Positions 26,558 through 35,797 are shown, counted from the stretch's first letter. The stretch is 64,000 nt of DNA from Brevibacillus fulvus (GCF_016908525.1 NZ_JAFBEB010000001.1:126501-190500), one strand, 5' to 3'. Made by a program: numbers and translations. The notes: generated from the sequence alone by a model not told the origin.

Positions 26558-27580
26558 ATGAGCCAGTTATTTCGTCCAATTACAATAGGGCAGCTTGCGC
26601 TGAAAAATCGGATTGTCATGTCGCCTATGTGCCAATACTCCGCCGCTGAGGATGGAAAAGTGAATGATTGGCATTTGCTGCACTACCCGGCGCGGGCGAT
26701 CGGCGGTGCGGCCTTGTTAATTATGGAAGCAACGGCGGTGCAGCCAAACGGGAGAATCACCGATCAGGATTTGGGAATTTGGGACGATCAACAAGTCGAG
26801 GGACTGGCGCGCATTGCGGAATTGGTCCATCGGCACGGAGCAAAGATCGGCATCCAGTTGGGGCATGCCGGCCGAAAATCACGGGCGACCGGCAGGGTTG
26901 AAGCGCCTTCCGCGGTGGCGTTTTCCGCGGATTATGCGAAACCGGCAGCTTTGAGCATCGGAGAAATCGCGCAACTGGTAGAAAACTTCCAACGGGCCGC
27001 GATTCGCGCCAAAACAGCCGGATTTGACGTGATAGAGCTGCACGCGGCTCACGGCTACCTGATCAACCAGTTTTTGTCGCCGTTGAGCAATTTGCGGGAA
27101 GATGAATACGGCGGATCGGCGGAAAATCGTTTCCGCTTGCTGAAAGAGATTATTTTGGCTGTAAGAGCAGTCTGGAGCGGTCCGCTGTTTGTTCGGGTTT
27201 CGGCCGATGAGTATGCCGAGGGAGGCAACCGCCTGGAACAAACCGTTCAATTTGCCAAATGGATGAAAGCGATCGGAGTGGATCTGATTGATGTCTCTTC
27301 TGGCGGGGTCGTACCCGTTTCGGTCCGGGATTTTCCGGGGTATCAAGTCCCGTTTGCGGAAAAAATCAAGCAGGAGGCAAATGTGGCAACCGGAGCAGTC
27401 GGCCTGATCAGAACGCCGGAACTGGCGGAGGAAATTTTGCAAAATGGACGGGCCGACCTGATTTTCCTCGGACGGGAGCTGTTGCGGCAACCGTACTGGC
27501 CGCAGCAGGCAGCGCTCGAGCTGGGGGAAGAAATCGATTTGCCGACCCAATACCTGCGGGCATGGCACCGCAGAAAATAA
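26558..27580 (+). CDS. namA: NADPH dehydrogenase NamA (old yellow enzyme, YqjM type)
   Basis: 340 residues, an FMN TIM barrel. YqjM-class residues are present: Cys25 and Tyr27 in SPMCQYSA, His162 and His165 with Tyr167 in [16 protein letters not shown], and the phosphate-binding [12 protein letters not shown] and [14 protein letters not shown]. It reduces the C=C bond of electrophilic enones and is linked to oxidative and electrophile stress. ATG 26558 follows AAAGGGGAAAAG. Its own TTGACG-N17-TAAGAT promoter stands upstream. The C-terminal 'Y..W' with the arginine finger typical of the class ([10 protein letters not shown]) is retained. Confidence 0.93.
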   Translation: MSQLFRPITIGQLALKNRIVMSPMCQYSAAEDGKVNDWHLLHYPARAIGGAALLIMEATAVQPNGRITDQDLGIWDDQQVEGLARIAELVHRHGAKIGIQLGHAGRKSRATGRVEAPSAVAFSADYAKPAALSIGEIAQLVENFQRAAIRAKTAGFDVIELHAAHGYLINQFLSPLSNLREDEYGGSAENRFRLLKEIILAVRAVWSGPLFVRVSADEYAEGGNRLEQTVQFAKWMKAIGVDLIDVSSGGVVPVSVRDFPGYQVPFAEKIKQEANVATGAVGLIRTPELAEEILQNGRADLIFLGRELLRQPYWPQQAALELGEEIDLPTQYLRAWHRRK

Positions 27581-27664
27581 GCCAGCAAACGCATCTTTTT
27601 CCAACGTAACTTCGTGCAATCTGGGGACAATAACGGTGTCAACGATTGAGGAGGGATCAACTCG

Positions 27665-28162
27665 ATGGAGAAGCTGGAGAATCGAATCTCTTATTTACAA
27701 GGCTTGGCTGATGGGATGGATGTTGGCAGCAACAGTAAAGAAGGGAAAATCCTGCAGGAAGTCATTCAGCTGCTGGATGACATGTATGGAGAACTGCGGG
27801 AACTTCATGCGCGCATCGAGGAAACCGAGGAATACGTCGAAGCTGTGGATGAAGATCTGGAAGACCTTGAACTGTTGCTCTATGACGATGCGGAAGATGA
27901 CGAAGATCTGTATGAGATGGTTGACGATTGTGATGATGAGCTTGCTGATGACAATGTCGACCAATTTTATGACTTGGATGACGACGAAACTGCCTATACG
28001 TTTGAAAATCAACAAAACGATGAATTTGACACTTCCTATGAGATTGAATGCCCGACATGCCGGGAAATCATTTTTTTGCATGAAGGTACCGACGACGAAG
28101 GCTATCACCATTATGTGATTGAACCGTACGATGCGGATGCGGAAGTCGTCAACCCGACCTGA
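27665..28162 (+). CDS. CD1247-type N-terminal domain protein with acidic linker and C-terminal Cys pair
   Basis: 165 residues. The N-terminus MEKLENRISYLQGLADGMDV ... KEGKILQEVIQLLDDM is the helical domain found in Firmicutes CD1247-like proteins. It is followed by a coiled, strongly acidic stretch (residues ~60-120, with DDAEDDEDLYEMVDD and DLDDDE) and a C-terminal IECPTCREIIFLHEG zinc-ribbon-like knuckle. The knuckle shows only one CxxC pair, so a dimer or another ligand would be needed for zinc. Function unknown. ATG 27665 lies 9 bases after GGAGGGATC. Placed just before the spoIIIA operon, with a strong terminator between. Confidence 0.7.
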   Translation: MEKLENRISYLQGLADGMDVGSNSKEGKILQEVIQLLDDMYGELRELHARIEETEEYVEAVDEDLEDLELLLYDDAEDDEDLYEMVDDCDDELADDNVDQFYDLDDDETAYTFENQQNDEFDTSYEIECPTCREIIFLHEGTDDEGYHHYVIEPYDADAEVVNPT

Positions 28163-28190
28163 TTCCAGGAAAACAAGCCGTTACGCGGGA

Positions 28191-28226
28191 AAAAGCTTGC
28201 TGCTATAAACGCAGCAAGCTTTTTTG
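28191..28226 (+). terminator. terminator before the spoIIIA operon
   Basis: AAGCTTGCTGC/GCAGCAAGCTT eleven-base-pair stem with TATAAAC loop, then TTTTTTG. Confidence 0.88.
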
Positions 28227-28258
28227 CATGAGCGGGCTTTTTTTTCGGGGAAGAACAG

Positions 28259-28288
28259 GCATAAAACTCGTCCCTTGGCGCATAGGAT
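28259..28288 (+). promoter_or_regulatory. candidate sigma-E promoter of the spoIIIA operon
   Basis: GCATAAA - 15 bases - CATAGGAT resembles the sigma-E pattern (KMATATT - N13-15 - CATACANT). It lies about 75 bases before spoIIIAA, which is sigma-E controlled in B. subtilis. Confidence 0.5.
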
Positions 28289-28362
28289 GGTGTTAAGTCT
28301 GTGTGGACAAAGTACCCGCAATCGAAGTTCGATCTATGCAGGAATGGAAGGAGGGAGGCCAA

Positions 28363-29325
28363 GTGAATGAGCTGTTTGCGGTACTGCCAGCCCCGATTCG
28401 CACATTGCTGAACAGCTTGCCTGCCGCTGTTCGTGACAACTTGGAAGAAGTGCGGTTACGGCAAAATCAGGCAATCGAGATCCGGTATGGGCAGCAAGCC
28501 AGTTATGTGACGGCTAGCGGACAGTTAACCTCAAATTCCAGACTTGGCTGGGTATTTACGGAAGAAAACAGGCAGAAGCTGATCAACCAGATTAGTCAAC
28601 ACTCGCTATATGCCTTTGAGGAAGAATTGAAACGCGGCTATATTACCGTAGTCGGCGGCCACCGTATCGGTATCGCTGGCCGCATTGTCATGGAACACGG
28701 TGAGGTGAAGGGGATACGCGAGATTACCAGCTTTAATATACGGATCGCCCGTGAGAAAAAAGGAGTTGCCGGTAAGGTTCTTCCCTATTTGTGCGATGCA
28801 CCGGGAAAAGGGATATGCAATACCTTGGTTATTTCCCCGCCACAATGCGGCAAAACCACTTTGCTGCGAGATTTGGCGCGCATGCTCAGCTATGGGAGCG
28901 AGTGGGCCGCCAGCCGCAAAGTGGCCATTGTGGACGAGCGTTCCGAATTGGCCGGTTGCCTGCACGGTGTCCCGCAACGAGATGTCGGACCGCGAACCGA
29001 TGTGCTTGATGCTTGTCCCAAAGCCGTAGGAATCATGATGCTGATACGTTCCATGTCGCCGGATGTGATCATCGCAGATGAAATTGGCCGCAGCGAGGAC
29101 GGGGAGGCGGTTTGGGAAGCGATCCACGCCGGAGTCTCGATTGTTTGTTCCGCGCACGGCAACGATTTGCTGGAAGTGGCGCAGCGCCCCATGTTGGGCA
29201 AGCTGATCCAGCACGGAGCTTTTCACCGTTATGTGGTGTTGAGCAGAGCAAACGGTGCGGGAACCATTCAGGGGATATACGACAAAAATCTCAAGCGGTT
29301 GGAAAGGGCGCAGGTTGCATGGTAA
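28363..29325 (+). CDS. spoIIIAA: stage III sporulation protein AA (ATPase)
   Basis: 320 residues from GTG 28363, four bases after GGAGGGAGG; the upstream frame from 28303 is not supported. SpoIIIAA is the secretion-type ATPase of the SpoIIIA-SpoIIQ channel that links mother cell and forespore. Walker A is PPQCGKTT (159-166), Walker B region VAIVDERSELAG, followed by a conserved GPRTDVLDACPKAVGIMMLIR block and the arginine-rich C-terminus. Mother-cell membrane-associated. It is the first gene of an eight-gene operon, overlapping spoIIIAB by seven bases. Confidence 0.95.
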   Translation: MNELFAVLPAPIRTLLNSLPAAVRDNLEEVRLRQNQAIEIRYGQQASYVTASGQLTSNSRLGWVFTEENRQKLINQISQHSLYAFEEELKRGYITVVGGHRIGIAGRIVMEHGEVKGIREITSFNIRIAREKKGVAGKVLPYLCDAPGKGICNTLVISPPQCGKTTLLRDLARMLSYGSEWAASRKVAIVDERSELAGCLHGVPQRDVGPRTDVLDACPKAVGIMMLIRSMSPDVIIADEIGRSEDGEAVWEAIHAGVSIVCSAHGNDLLEVAQRPMLGKLIQHGAFHRYVVLSRANGAGTIQGIYDKNLKRLERAQVAW

Positions 29326-29837
29326 AACTGATCGGTTGCATCCTCGTTCTCTTCTCCGCATCGATGGTAGGCTGGCAATTGGGCAGGCGCTATGCCAACC
29401 GGTCAAGTCAGCTTCGCGCACTTCTGCTGGCATTGCAAATGCTGGAGACGGAAATTGTATTTGGATTGACACCTCTCAATCGTGCATTTGTCAAGATTGG
29501 ACAAAGAGTGCCGCGGGAAATCGGAAATTTGTTTCAAACAGCTGCCGAATTGTTGCAAACTGCCCGGGAATTATCCACACAAGCCTGCTTGCAGGCCGCG
29601 ATTGACAAGCACTGGCCGCAAACGGCGCTGCGCAAAGATGAACGCGATGTTTTATCGAGTCTCGCTTTTGTTCTGGGAAGTTCCGATGTAGAAGATCAGC
29701 AAAAGCATTTGCGTTTGGCGATCACCCATCTGCACGCCCTCGAAGAAGAGGCGAGAGTTGAGCAGGGAAAGTATGAAAAAATGTACAAAAGTCTCGGGTT
29801 TCTCGGGGGATTGCTGGTCGTTATCTTGATGTACTGA
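29319..29837 (+). CDS. spoIIIAB: stage III sporulation protein AB
   Basis: 172 residues (B. subtilis 171). It has an N-terminal membrane helix (KLIGCILVLFSASMVGWQLG), a helical soluble domain with LRALLLALQMLETEIVFGLTPL (split: LLALQMLETEI and GLTPL), and a C-terminal helix SLGFLGGLLVVILMY. It resembles type II secretion GspF cytoplasmic domains. Start ATG 29319 overlaps the end of spoIIIAA; the earlier frame from 29112 is inside spoIIIAA. Part of the SpoIIIA transenvelope complex. Confidence 0.92.
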   Translation: MVKLIGCILVLFSASMVGWQLGRRYANRSSQLRALLLALQMLETEIVFGLTPLNRAFVKIGQRVPREIGNLFQTAAELLQTARELSTQACLQAAIDKHWPQTALRKDERDVLSSLAFVLGSSDVEDQQKHLRLAITHLHALEEEARVEQGKYEKMYKSLGFLGGLLVVILMY

Positions 29838-29852
29838 AACGAGGTGTTACAC

Positions 29853-30056
29853 GTGGACTTTGATTTGACTCCCGTATTTCAAATCGCCGGAGTCGGATTT
29901 ATCACGGCAATCATCCAAACCGTCTTGAAGCAGTCAGGGAAAGAAGAGATCGCGCATTGGGCTACATTGGTCGGGTTTATCATCGTGCTGTTCATGGTGG
30001 CGCATTACCTGGGGGATCTGTTTGCAGAGGTTAAGCGGGTCTTCCTGTTCAGTTAG
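29853..30056 (+). CDS. spoIIIAC: stage III sporulation protein AC
   Basis: 67 residues with two membrane helices; FQIAGVGFITAIIQTVLKQSG and LVGFIIVLFMVAHYL (each quoted in part) match the family, ending VFLFS. GTG 29853 is six bases after GAGGTG. B. subtilis SpoIIIAC has 68 residues. It forms a membrane base of the SpoIIIA complex with SpoIIIAD. Confidence 0.92.
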   Translation: MDFDLTPVFQIAGVGFITAIIQTVLKQSGKEEIAHWATLVGFIIVLFMVAHYLGDLFAEVKRVFLFS

Positions 30057-30067
30057 GAGGGCAAGCG

Positions 30068-30457
30068 ATGGAAATCGTCCAGATTGTTGGTTTGGGCTTG
30101 GTTGCTACCATTCTGGCATTAGTCATCAAGGAGCAAAAGCCGCTGTTCGCTTTCTTGCTGGCAATTGCCTGCGGCGCGATTATCTTTTACTTCCTGATGG
30201 GTAAAATCTCGGAAGTGATCCGGGTTTTGGAAAGACTGGCGGTACAAGCCAACCTCAATATGGTGTTTCTGGAGACCATCCTGAAAATTATCGGAATAGC
30301 TTACATTGCCGAATTTGGCGCGCAAATGACGCGTGATGCCGGACAAGGCGCGATCGCTTCCAAAATCGAACTGGCCGGCAAGGTGCTGATTTTGGTGATG
30401 GCCGTTCCCATAATCCAGATCATTATTGAAACGGTGCTGCACTTGCTGCCGACTTGA
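30068..30457 (+). CDS. spoIIIAD: stage III sporulation protein AD
   Basis: 129 residues, three to four helices (VGLGLVATILALVIKEQ, LLAIACGAIIFYFLMG, VLILVMAVPIIQIIIETV). The FLETILKIIGIAYIAEFGAQ block (quoted up to 20) is a family hallmark. ATG 30068 follows GGAGGGC. A predicted inner-ring partner of SpoIIIAC. Confidence 0.92.
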   Translation: MEIVQIVGLGLVATILALVIKEQKPLFAFLLAIACGAIIFYFLMGKISEVIRVLERLAVQANLNMVFLETILKIIGIAYIAEFGAQMTRDAGQGAIASKIELAGKVLILVMAVPIIQIIIETVLHLLPT

Positions 30458-30470
30458 GGAGGGGTCTTCA

Positions 30471-31649
30471 GTGGCTCGACTGGGCTGGGTGTTACTGATT
30501 GCGATTTTGCTGCTTTTCCCTGCACAAGCATACGCGGCTGAGCCCGCCTCTCCCGGACCGCTTGATCAAATGATTCGCCAGCAAGTGGAGCAACTCAATA
30601 CCGATCGGGTGGAACAGTTTTGGCAGAAAACATTGCAAGAGTACAAGGGCTATTTGCCTGATCTGCAATCGCCAGGGTTCGTGCAATTATTGCTGCAAGA
30701 AGGAGAACTGAGCGTTGCGGGAGTTCTCAAGGGGTTGCTTAAATTTGCGCTGCATGAAGTGTTAACCAACGCCAAACTGCTCAGTTCCATTATTATCATT
30801 ACCGTTATCGCCATGATTCTGGAAGCTTTGCAAAACGCGTTTGAACGCAACACGGTGACGGTCGTCGCCTATTCAATCACCTATTTGGTGCTGATGGTCC
30901 TGGCGATTAACAGTTTTCACGTTGCGATCACATACGCCAAAGAAGCGATCGGCAATATGTCCGATTTTATGCTGGCGATGATTCCGCTGGTCATCGCGCT
31001 GTTGGCTTCCGTCGGCAATTTCGTCTCAGCGTCCGTGTTTCATCCCTTGATTATTTTCATGATCAACACAAGCGGTATTTTAATCTCGACCGTTGTTTTT
31101 CCCTTGCTGTTCCTCTCGGCGTTGCTGTCGATTGCCAGCTTGTTCTCGGAACGGTATCGGGTTACCCAATTAGCCACCTTGTTGCGCAATATCGCGATGG
31201 GCGTGCTCGGTTCGTTTTTTACGATCTTTTTATCGGTCATCAGCATCCATGGAGCGACCTCGGCGGTGACCGATGGCGTAACGTTGCGTACGGCCAAATA
31301 TTTCACCGGCAACTTTGTCCCGATTGTCGGGCGGATGTTTTCCGATGCTGCCGATACGGTGCTGAGCGCTTCCATGCTGGTCAAAAATGCCGTCGGGTTG
31401 GCCGGCGTGATCATCCTGCTGTTGCTCTGCGCCTTTCCTGCGATGAAGATTCTCGTGCTGGCCTTCATCTACAACCTGTCTTCCGCGGTGCTGCAACCAC
31501 TGGGTTCAAGTCCGATTATCAGCGCGTTGGGGACGATCGGAAAAAGCTTGCTGTTCGTATTTGCCGCTTTGGCCATCGTCGGGTTGATGTTCTTCTTCGC
31601 GATCACGATTATTATTGCAGCCGGCAACATATCCTTGATGGTTCGGTAG
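30471..31649 (+). CDS. spoIIIAE: stage III sporulation protein AE
   Basis: 392 residues from GTG 30471 after GAGGAGGGG. An N-terminal signal (VLLIAILLLFPAQAYAAEP) precedes a periplasm-type segment and about seven to eight hydrophobic helices. Blocks QTLQEYKGYLP-like (KTLQEYKGYLPDL) and AMIPLVIALLASVGN are typical. It is the large polytopic membrane component of the forespore-mother-cell channel. The longer reading frame from 30426 overlaps spoIIIAD and lacks its own ribosome site. Confidence 0.93.
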   Translation: MARLGWVLLIAILLLFPAQAYAAEPASPGPLDQMIRQQVEQLNTDRVEQFWQKTLQEYKGYLPDLQSPGFVQLLLQEGELSVAGVLKGLLKFALHEVLTNAKLLSSIIIITVIAMILEALQNAFERNTVTVVAYSITYLVLMVLAINSFHVAITYAKEAIGNMSDFMLAMIPLVIALLASVGNFVSASVFHPLIIFMINTSGILISTVVFPLLFLSALLSIASLFSERYRVTQLATLLRNIAMGVLGSFFTIFLSVISIHGATSAVTDGVTLRTAKYFTGNFVPIVGRMFSDAADTVLSASMLVKNAVGLAGVIILLLLCAFPAMKILVLAFIYNLSSAVLQPLGSSPIISALGTIGKSLLFVFAALAIVGLMFFFAITIIIAAGNISLMVR

Positions 31650-31659
31650 GTGACAGGCT

Positions 31660-32349
31660 ATGGAATGGCTGACAATCTGGCTGAAAAAAATCATTTTGTT
31701 GGTGCTTTTGGCCGCTTTTTTGGATCTGATCCTGCCCAACACGACGATGCAACGCTACGTCAGGATGGTGATGGGGTTGATTTTGTTAATGACGATTATT
31801 TCACCGGTTTTTTCCTTGTTCCATTTGCCGGTGGACGAACTGGCCCTGAAGCTGGATCGTTATCAACAGCAAATCAATCGACCGGATCAGACGGAATGGA
31901 AAGCGCTGGCGGACAAATTGTTGAGCGAACAGGATCAACAGGTTGACCACTATGTCAAACAGCAGGTGCAAACGGCCGTCCAAAGTCAGGTCAAACAGCA
32001 ATTTGGCCTGGACGTAGACAAGGTCGACGTGAAAATTGAGCAGAGGGACGGCCAACAGCCGCAAATTACCGCCATTCAGCTGGCGATCGGCCCAAGTGAT
32101 TCGGATTCTTCCGATGAACAATGGATAAAGCCAATCGCGCCGATCGAACCGGTTGTGATCACAGTCGGGCAAACGGCGGAAAAGCAGCAGGAGGCAGCGG
32201 AAACCGCAGGTATTGCGGAAACAGATTCCCGATACCGGGCAGTGGCGGAATCGCTCGCCAAACAATGGGAGCTAACGCCGGAGCAAATTGTGATTACCGA
32301 TGAGCAGACGACAGCGGAGCCGATCATGCGGAACGCCGAACCGAGGTGA
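31660..32349 (+). CDS. spoIIIAF: stage III sporulation protein AF
   Basis: 229 residues. Two N-terminal helices (LKKIILLVLLAAFLDLILP and VRMVMGLILLMTIISPVF) are followed by an exported domain with QVQTAVQSQVKQQFGLDVD and a Ser/Asp-rich linker (GPSDSDSSDEQW). The fold is predicted to be ring-building like SpoIIIAG. It is longer at the C-terminus than the B. subtilis protein, with an additional ~25 residues (EQIVITDEQTTAEPIMR). ATG 31660 lies 10 bases after spoIIIAE. Confidence 0.88.
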   Translation: MEWLTIWLKKIILLVLLAAFLDLILPNTTMQRYVRMVMGLILLMTIISPVFSLFHLPVDELALKLDRYQQQINRPDQTEWKALADKLLSEQDQQVDHYVKQQVQTAVQSQVKQQFGLDVDKVDVKIEQRDGQQPQITAIQLAIGPSDSDSSDEQWIKPIAPIEPVVITVGQTAEKQQEAAETAGIAETDSRYRAVAESLAKQWELTPEQIVITDEQTTAEPIMRNAEPR

Positions 32350-32356
32350 GAAAAGG

Positions 32357-32992
32357 ATGTTTGACAAATGGAAGAAATGGTTTGCACAAGACGAAGCCAC
32401 CAAAAAGCTGCGCCCGATCCATTATTTTATCGTTTTGCTTGGAGTCGGCATCGCCTTTATGATTTTGACCGATTTTCTTGAGGTCAAACCTGACCAGCCC
32501 CCAGAGGAAACGAGCAGCGCGCTTGCCTTTCCCGGAGGGGGTGAGGGTGAGCCTGCCGTTCCTGCCTTCGGCAATTCCGCGGGAAACGATGTGATTGCCG
32601 AATATGAAAACCGTTATGAAACACAGTTGAAAGAGATATTAGAAAAGGTAATCGGAGTCGGAGAAGTGGAGGTGATGGTAAATCTTGATTCGACACCGGA
32701 GATGATTGTGGAAAAAAACCGCGATTCACGCAGCGCAACGACACAGGAAACTGACAAGGAAAAAGCAACCCGCAACCAGTCGGAGCAGTCGCGCAATGAA
32801 CAGGTAGTCGTTATTCAGGGAAAACAGGAGCAGCCGGTTGTGGTGAAAACGCTGAAACCGAAAGTGAGAGGGGTGCTGGTTGTTGCCAAGGGGGCTGAGA
32901 ATATACAGGTCAAAGCATGGATAACAGAAGCAGTCAATAAAGTGTTGGATGTGCCGTTGTATAAAATTTCAATATTGCCCAAAAAAGGTTAG
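32357..32992 (+). CDS. spoIIIAG: stage III sporulation protein AG
   Basis: 211 residues from ATG 32357, after AGGTGAGAAAAGG. One membrane helix (YFIVLLGVGIAFMILTDF) leads to an exported ring-building motif domain: EKVIGVGEVEVMVNLDSTPE and VRGVLVVAKGAENIQVKAWI (each quoted to 20 residues), as in the large SpoIIIAG ring. A flexible insert with QETDKEKATRNQSEQSRNE lies between the strands. Upstream frame 32300 is inside spoIIIAF. Confidence 0.92.
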   Translation: MFDKWKKWFAQDEATKKLRPIHYFIVLLGVGIAFMILTDFLEVKPDQPPEETSSALAFPGGGEGEPAVPAFGNSAGNDVIAEYENRYETQLKEILEKVIGVGEVEVMVNLDSTPEMIVEKNRDSRSATTQETDKEKATRNQSEQSRNEQVVVIQGKQEQPVVVKTLKPKVRGVLVVAKGAENIQVKAWITEAVNKVLDVPLYKISILPKKG

Positions 32993-33004
32993 GAGGTTAT
33001 TTCC

Positions 33005-33646
33005 ATGATGCTGCGCAAACAAACGGTATGGCTGTTGACAATGCTGGCGGTGATGGTCGTCTTGTCAGGTTATTATCTGGTCAAAGGACCTGCCGGACAG
33101 GTACCCGCCATTGGCGAGCAACAGACCCAGGAGGACGACTTGAGCAATGTGCAGGTAGAAACAAAAGAATCGCAACAAGACATCCCGAATGCGACGCCGG
33201 TTGAGGGGACAGACAATGCCGAACAATCAACGGCCAAGACGGATGAGCAGAAAACACAGGAAGCCAATGCGGCCAGCACGCTTCCCGATTCGGTCAGCGA
33301 TTTGTTTCAAGGATACAAAATGAAACGGGAAGCCATGATGCAGCAACAAAAAGACGAACAGCTGTCGATTATGTCCAGCGCTGATGCAACCCCGCAGGCG
33401 GTTGCCGAAGCGAAGGCGAAGTATGAAGAATTGTCCAATCTGGAAAACGCTACGCTGTCAGTCGAAGAGCTGCTGAAGGCCAGCGGTTACAAAGATGCGG
33501 TTATTTCGGTACAAAACAACAAAGCGACCGTGTTGGTGCAAAAGGACAAACTCCAGCCCAATGAAGTAGTCAACATTATCGCCCAGGTGAAACAGCATTT
33601 GAATATTCCGGCGACCAACATCACCGTACAGTTCAAAAATTCCTGA
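33005..33646 (+). CDS. spoIIIAH: stage III sporulation protein AH
   Basis: 213 residues, ATG 33005 (or 33008). One N-terminal helix (TVWLLTMLAVMVVLSGYYLV) anchors an intermembrane-space domain. A Gln/Thr/Asp-rich linker leads to the YscJ-like C-terminal domain (EELLKASGYKDAVISVQNNK; VNIIAQVKQHLNI). In B. subtilis this domain binds SpoIIQ from the forespore side to complete the channel. Last gene of the operon; a 44-base hairpin lies 54 bases downstream. Confidence 0.92.
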   Translation: MMLRKQTVWLLTMLAVMVVLSGYYLVKGPAGQVPAIGEQQTQEDDLSNVQVETKESQQDIPNATPVEGTDNAEQSTAKTDEQKTQEANAASTLPDSVSDLFQGYKMKREAMMQQQKDEQLSIMSSADATPQAVAEAKAKYEELSNLENATLSVEELLKASGYKDAVISVQNNKATVLVQKDKLQPNEVVNIIAQVKQHLNIPATNITVQFKNS

Positions 33647-33699
33647 AATCGAACAGAGACGCCGCTCTTATAAAACGATGGCAATAAGGGAATGATTGT

Positions 33700-33743
33700 A
33701 AGGATTTCCTTTGTTTCTGGCAACAGAGCCGAAGGAAATCCTT
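33700..33743 (+). terminator. long hairpin between spoIIIAH and accB
   Basis: Perfect 12-bp stem AAGGATTTCCTT/AAGGAAATCCTT closing a loop that contains a smaller TCTG-GCAA-CAGA hairpin with a GNRA tetraloop. Only a short T-rich stretch (TTCTTG) follows, so it may be an inefficient terminator or an RNA element upstream of accB. Confidence 0.55.
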
Positions 33744-33863
33744 TCTTGACGTTGGCATGGCAAAAAGCTACCATGATAGTTATGACCTGCTCTTACTGGC
33801 TTCTCTAACTTCGTCTTACCATAAAGCCAAGGTCAGAGAGATAATGCGAAGGAGTGCTTACTC

Positions 33864-34358
33864 GTGTTTAAAATTCATGAAATCCGAGAAATTATCAAGC
33901 TTATCGATCAGTCTTCGATCAAAGAGTTTGAATTAGAAATTGAAGGCTCCAAAGTGACGATTAAAAAAAGCGGCGGGGTCGTGGAAGAAAAAGTGCAAAC
34001 GATTGTCGCTCAAGCGCCAGCAGCACCTGTTGCAGCAGCGCCAGCACCGGCAGCGCAAGCCGCTCCTGTTCAGCCGGCCGCTCAGCCTGCAGCGAATACG
34101 CAAGTGCCGGAAGAAAACCTGCATCAAATTTTGTCGCCGATGGTCGGGACTTTTTACAGCGCGCCAGAACCGGGAGCGAGCGCTTTTGTACAAGTCGGCG
34201 ATAAGGTAACACCAAACAAAGTCGTCTGCATTGTGGAAGCAATGAAACTGTTCAACGAAATTGAAGCAGAAGTAACCGGGGAGATTGTTAAAGTCCTCGT
34301 TCAGGACGGCCAACTGGTCGAATACGGTCAACCGCTATTTTTAGTAAAGCCAGAATAA
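33864..34358 (+). CDS. accB: acetyl-CoA carboxylase biotin carboxyl carrier protein
   Basis: 164 residues starting with GTG 33864, nine bases after AAGGAG. The N-terminal ~45 residues form the family's [20 protein letters not shown] helix, then an Ala/Pro-rich linker (residues 50-77), then the biotinyl domain with Lys128 in [10 protein letters not shown] as the biotinylation site. It carries CO2 from AccC to the carboxyltransferase for malonyl-CoA synthesis. accC follows 15 bases later, so the pair is one operon. In B. subtilis the same spoIIIAH-accB-accC-yqhY order holds. Confidence 0.97.
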   Translation: MFKIHEIREIIKLIDQSSIKEFELEIEGSKVTIKKSGGVVEEKVQTIVAQAPAAPVAAAPAPAAQAAPVQPAAQPAANTQVPEENLHQILSPMVGTFYSAPEPGASAFVQVGDKVTPNKVVCIVEAMKLFNEIEAEVTGEIVKVLVQDGQLVEYGQPLFLVKPE

Positions 34359-34373
34359 TCGGAGGAGAGCGGG

Positions 34374-35726
34374 ATGTTCCAAAAGATTTTAATTGCTAAT
34401 CGCGGTGAAATTGCTGTCCGCGTTATTCGTGCTTGTCGGGAGCTGGGGATTCGTTCCGTAGCGATTTATTCGGAAGCGGATCGCGACGCGTTGCATGTCA
34501 AACTTGCTGACGAAGCTTATTGCATCGGGCCGACCGCATCAAAAGACAGTTACTTGAATATTGCTACCATCATGAGCGTTGCCACCAAGGTGGGAGTAGA
34601 TGCCATCCATCCGGGCTACGGTTTTCTGGCAGAAAACGCCGATTTCGCGGAAATTTGCGCCGCTTGCAACATTACGTTTATCGGTCCTGACCCGGAAGCG
34701 ATCATCAAGATGGGGGACAAATCGACCGCCAAAGAAACAATGAAAACGGCCGGCGTTCCGACCGTTCCCGGAACCGAAGGATTGGTTGAAGATATGGAAG
34801 AAGCGATCCGCACCGCGCAATTGATCGGCTATCCGGTCATGATCAAGGCAACGGCCGGCGGCGGAGGCAAAGGGATGCGCGTGGCGGTAAATGACGAGGA
34901 TTTGGAAAAAGGGATTCGTCAGGCACAAAACGAGGCGAAAACCGCTTTCGGCAACCCCGGCGTTTACCTGGAAAAGTTTGTGGAAGGACCGCGCCACGTC
35001 GAAATTCAAATTATGGCTGACAAGTTTGGCAATGTTGTGTATTTGGGCGAACGGGATTGCTCGATTCAACGCCGTCACCAAAAGTTGATCGAAGAAGCGC
35101 CGTCTCCTGCTCTGAGTCAGGAACTTCGCCAAAAAATGGGCGAAGCGGCGGTAGCCGCGGCAAAGGCCGTAAATTACCACGGTGCGGGCACGGTCGAATT
35201 TTTGCTGGATAAATACGGCAATTTCTACTTCATGGAAATGAACACGCGCATCCAGGTAGAGCACCCGGTTACCGAACTCGTAACCGGCATCGATCTGGTG
35301 AAAGAACAGATCAGCGTGGCTGCCGGAAACCCGCTGTCTTTTGGACAAGAAGATATTGTCCTCGACGGTTGGGCGATGGAGTGCCGGATCAATGCGGAGA
35401 ATCCTGCCAAAGGATTTATGCCGTCGCCGGGACGTATCACCAACTACCTGCCGCCGGGCGGATTTGGTGTGCGGGTCGACAGTTCCGCCTATACCGGCTA
35501 TATGATTCCGCCTTACTATGACTCGATGATCGCCAAGCTGATCGTCTGGGGAAAAACGCGGGAAGAAGCAATCAACCGTATGAAACGGGCGTTGAGCGAA
35601 TTTGTCGTTGATGGAATTTCCACGACGATACCGTTCCATCTGAAAGTGATGGAGCATGAAGTGTTCGTGAGCGGTGATTTTGATACGAAATTCCTGGAAC
35701 TGTACGAACTGAACCTGGATGAATAG
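34374..35726 (+). CDS. accC: acetyl-CoA carboxylase biotin carboxylase subunit
   Basis: 450 residues, the standard AccC length. ATP-grasp enzyme that carboxylates biotin on AccB using bicarbonate. N-terminal [35 protein letters not shown], glycine-rich ATP loop [13 protein letters not shown], the [20 protein letters not shown] block and the catalytic [16 protein letters not shown] region are all intact. ATG 34374 follows GGAGGAG. yqhY is next, with its own strong promoter. Confidence 0.98.
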   Translation: MFQKILIANRGEIAVRVIRACRELGIRSVAIYSEADRDALHVKLADEAYCIGPTASKDSYLNIATIMSVATKVGVDAIHPGYGFLAENADFAEICAACNITFIGPDPEAIIKMGDKSTAKETMKTAGVPTVPGTEGLVEDMEEAIRTAQLIGYPVMIKATAGGGGKGMRVAVNDEDLEKGIRQAQNEAKTAFGNPGVYLEKFVEGPRHVEIQIMADKFGNVVYLGERDCSIQRRHQKLIEEAPSPALSQELRQKMGEAAVAAAKAVNYHGAGTVEFLLDKYGNFYFMEMNTRIQVEHPVTELVTGIDLVKEQISVAAGNPLSFGQEDIVLDGWAMECRINAENPAKGFMPSPGRITNYLPPGGFGVRVDSSAYTGYMIPPYYDSMIAKLIVWGKTREEAINRMKRALSEFVVDGISTTIPFHLKVMEHEVFVSGDFDTKFLELYELNLDE

Positions 35727-35737
35727 TGGCCGTTTCG

Positions 35738-35766
35738 TTGTCATTTGACGGTGCTGTTGCTATAAT
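35738..35766 (+). promoter_or_regulatory. sigma-A promoter for yqhY
   Basis: TTGTCA - 17 bases - TATAAT (perfect -10), ending 32 bases before the yqhY GTG. Confidence 0.75.
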
Positions 35767-35797
35767 GGAATATAAATCCTAAGGGGAGGTGCACAGG

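Noticed and set aside
34539-35744. 401-residue minus-strand frame opposite accC
   Set aside because: Shadow of accC; low-complexity Phe/Arg/His composition and no promoter or ribosome site.
35745-35776. TTGACG (35745) as the -35 of yqhY
   Set aside because: It is only 10 bases from TATAAT and 20 from TATAAA; the TTGTCA at 35738 gives the correct 17-base spacer.
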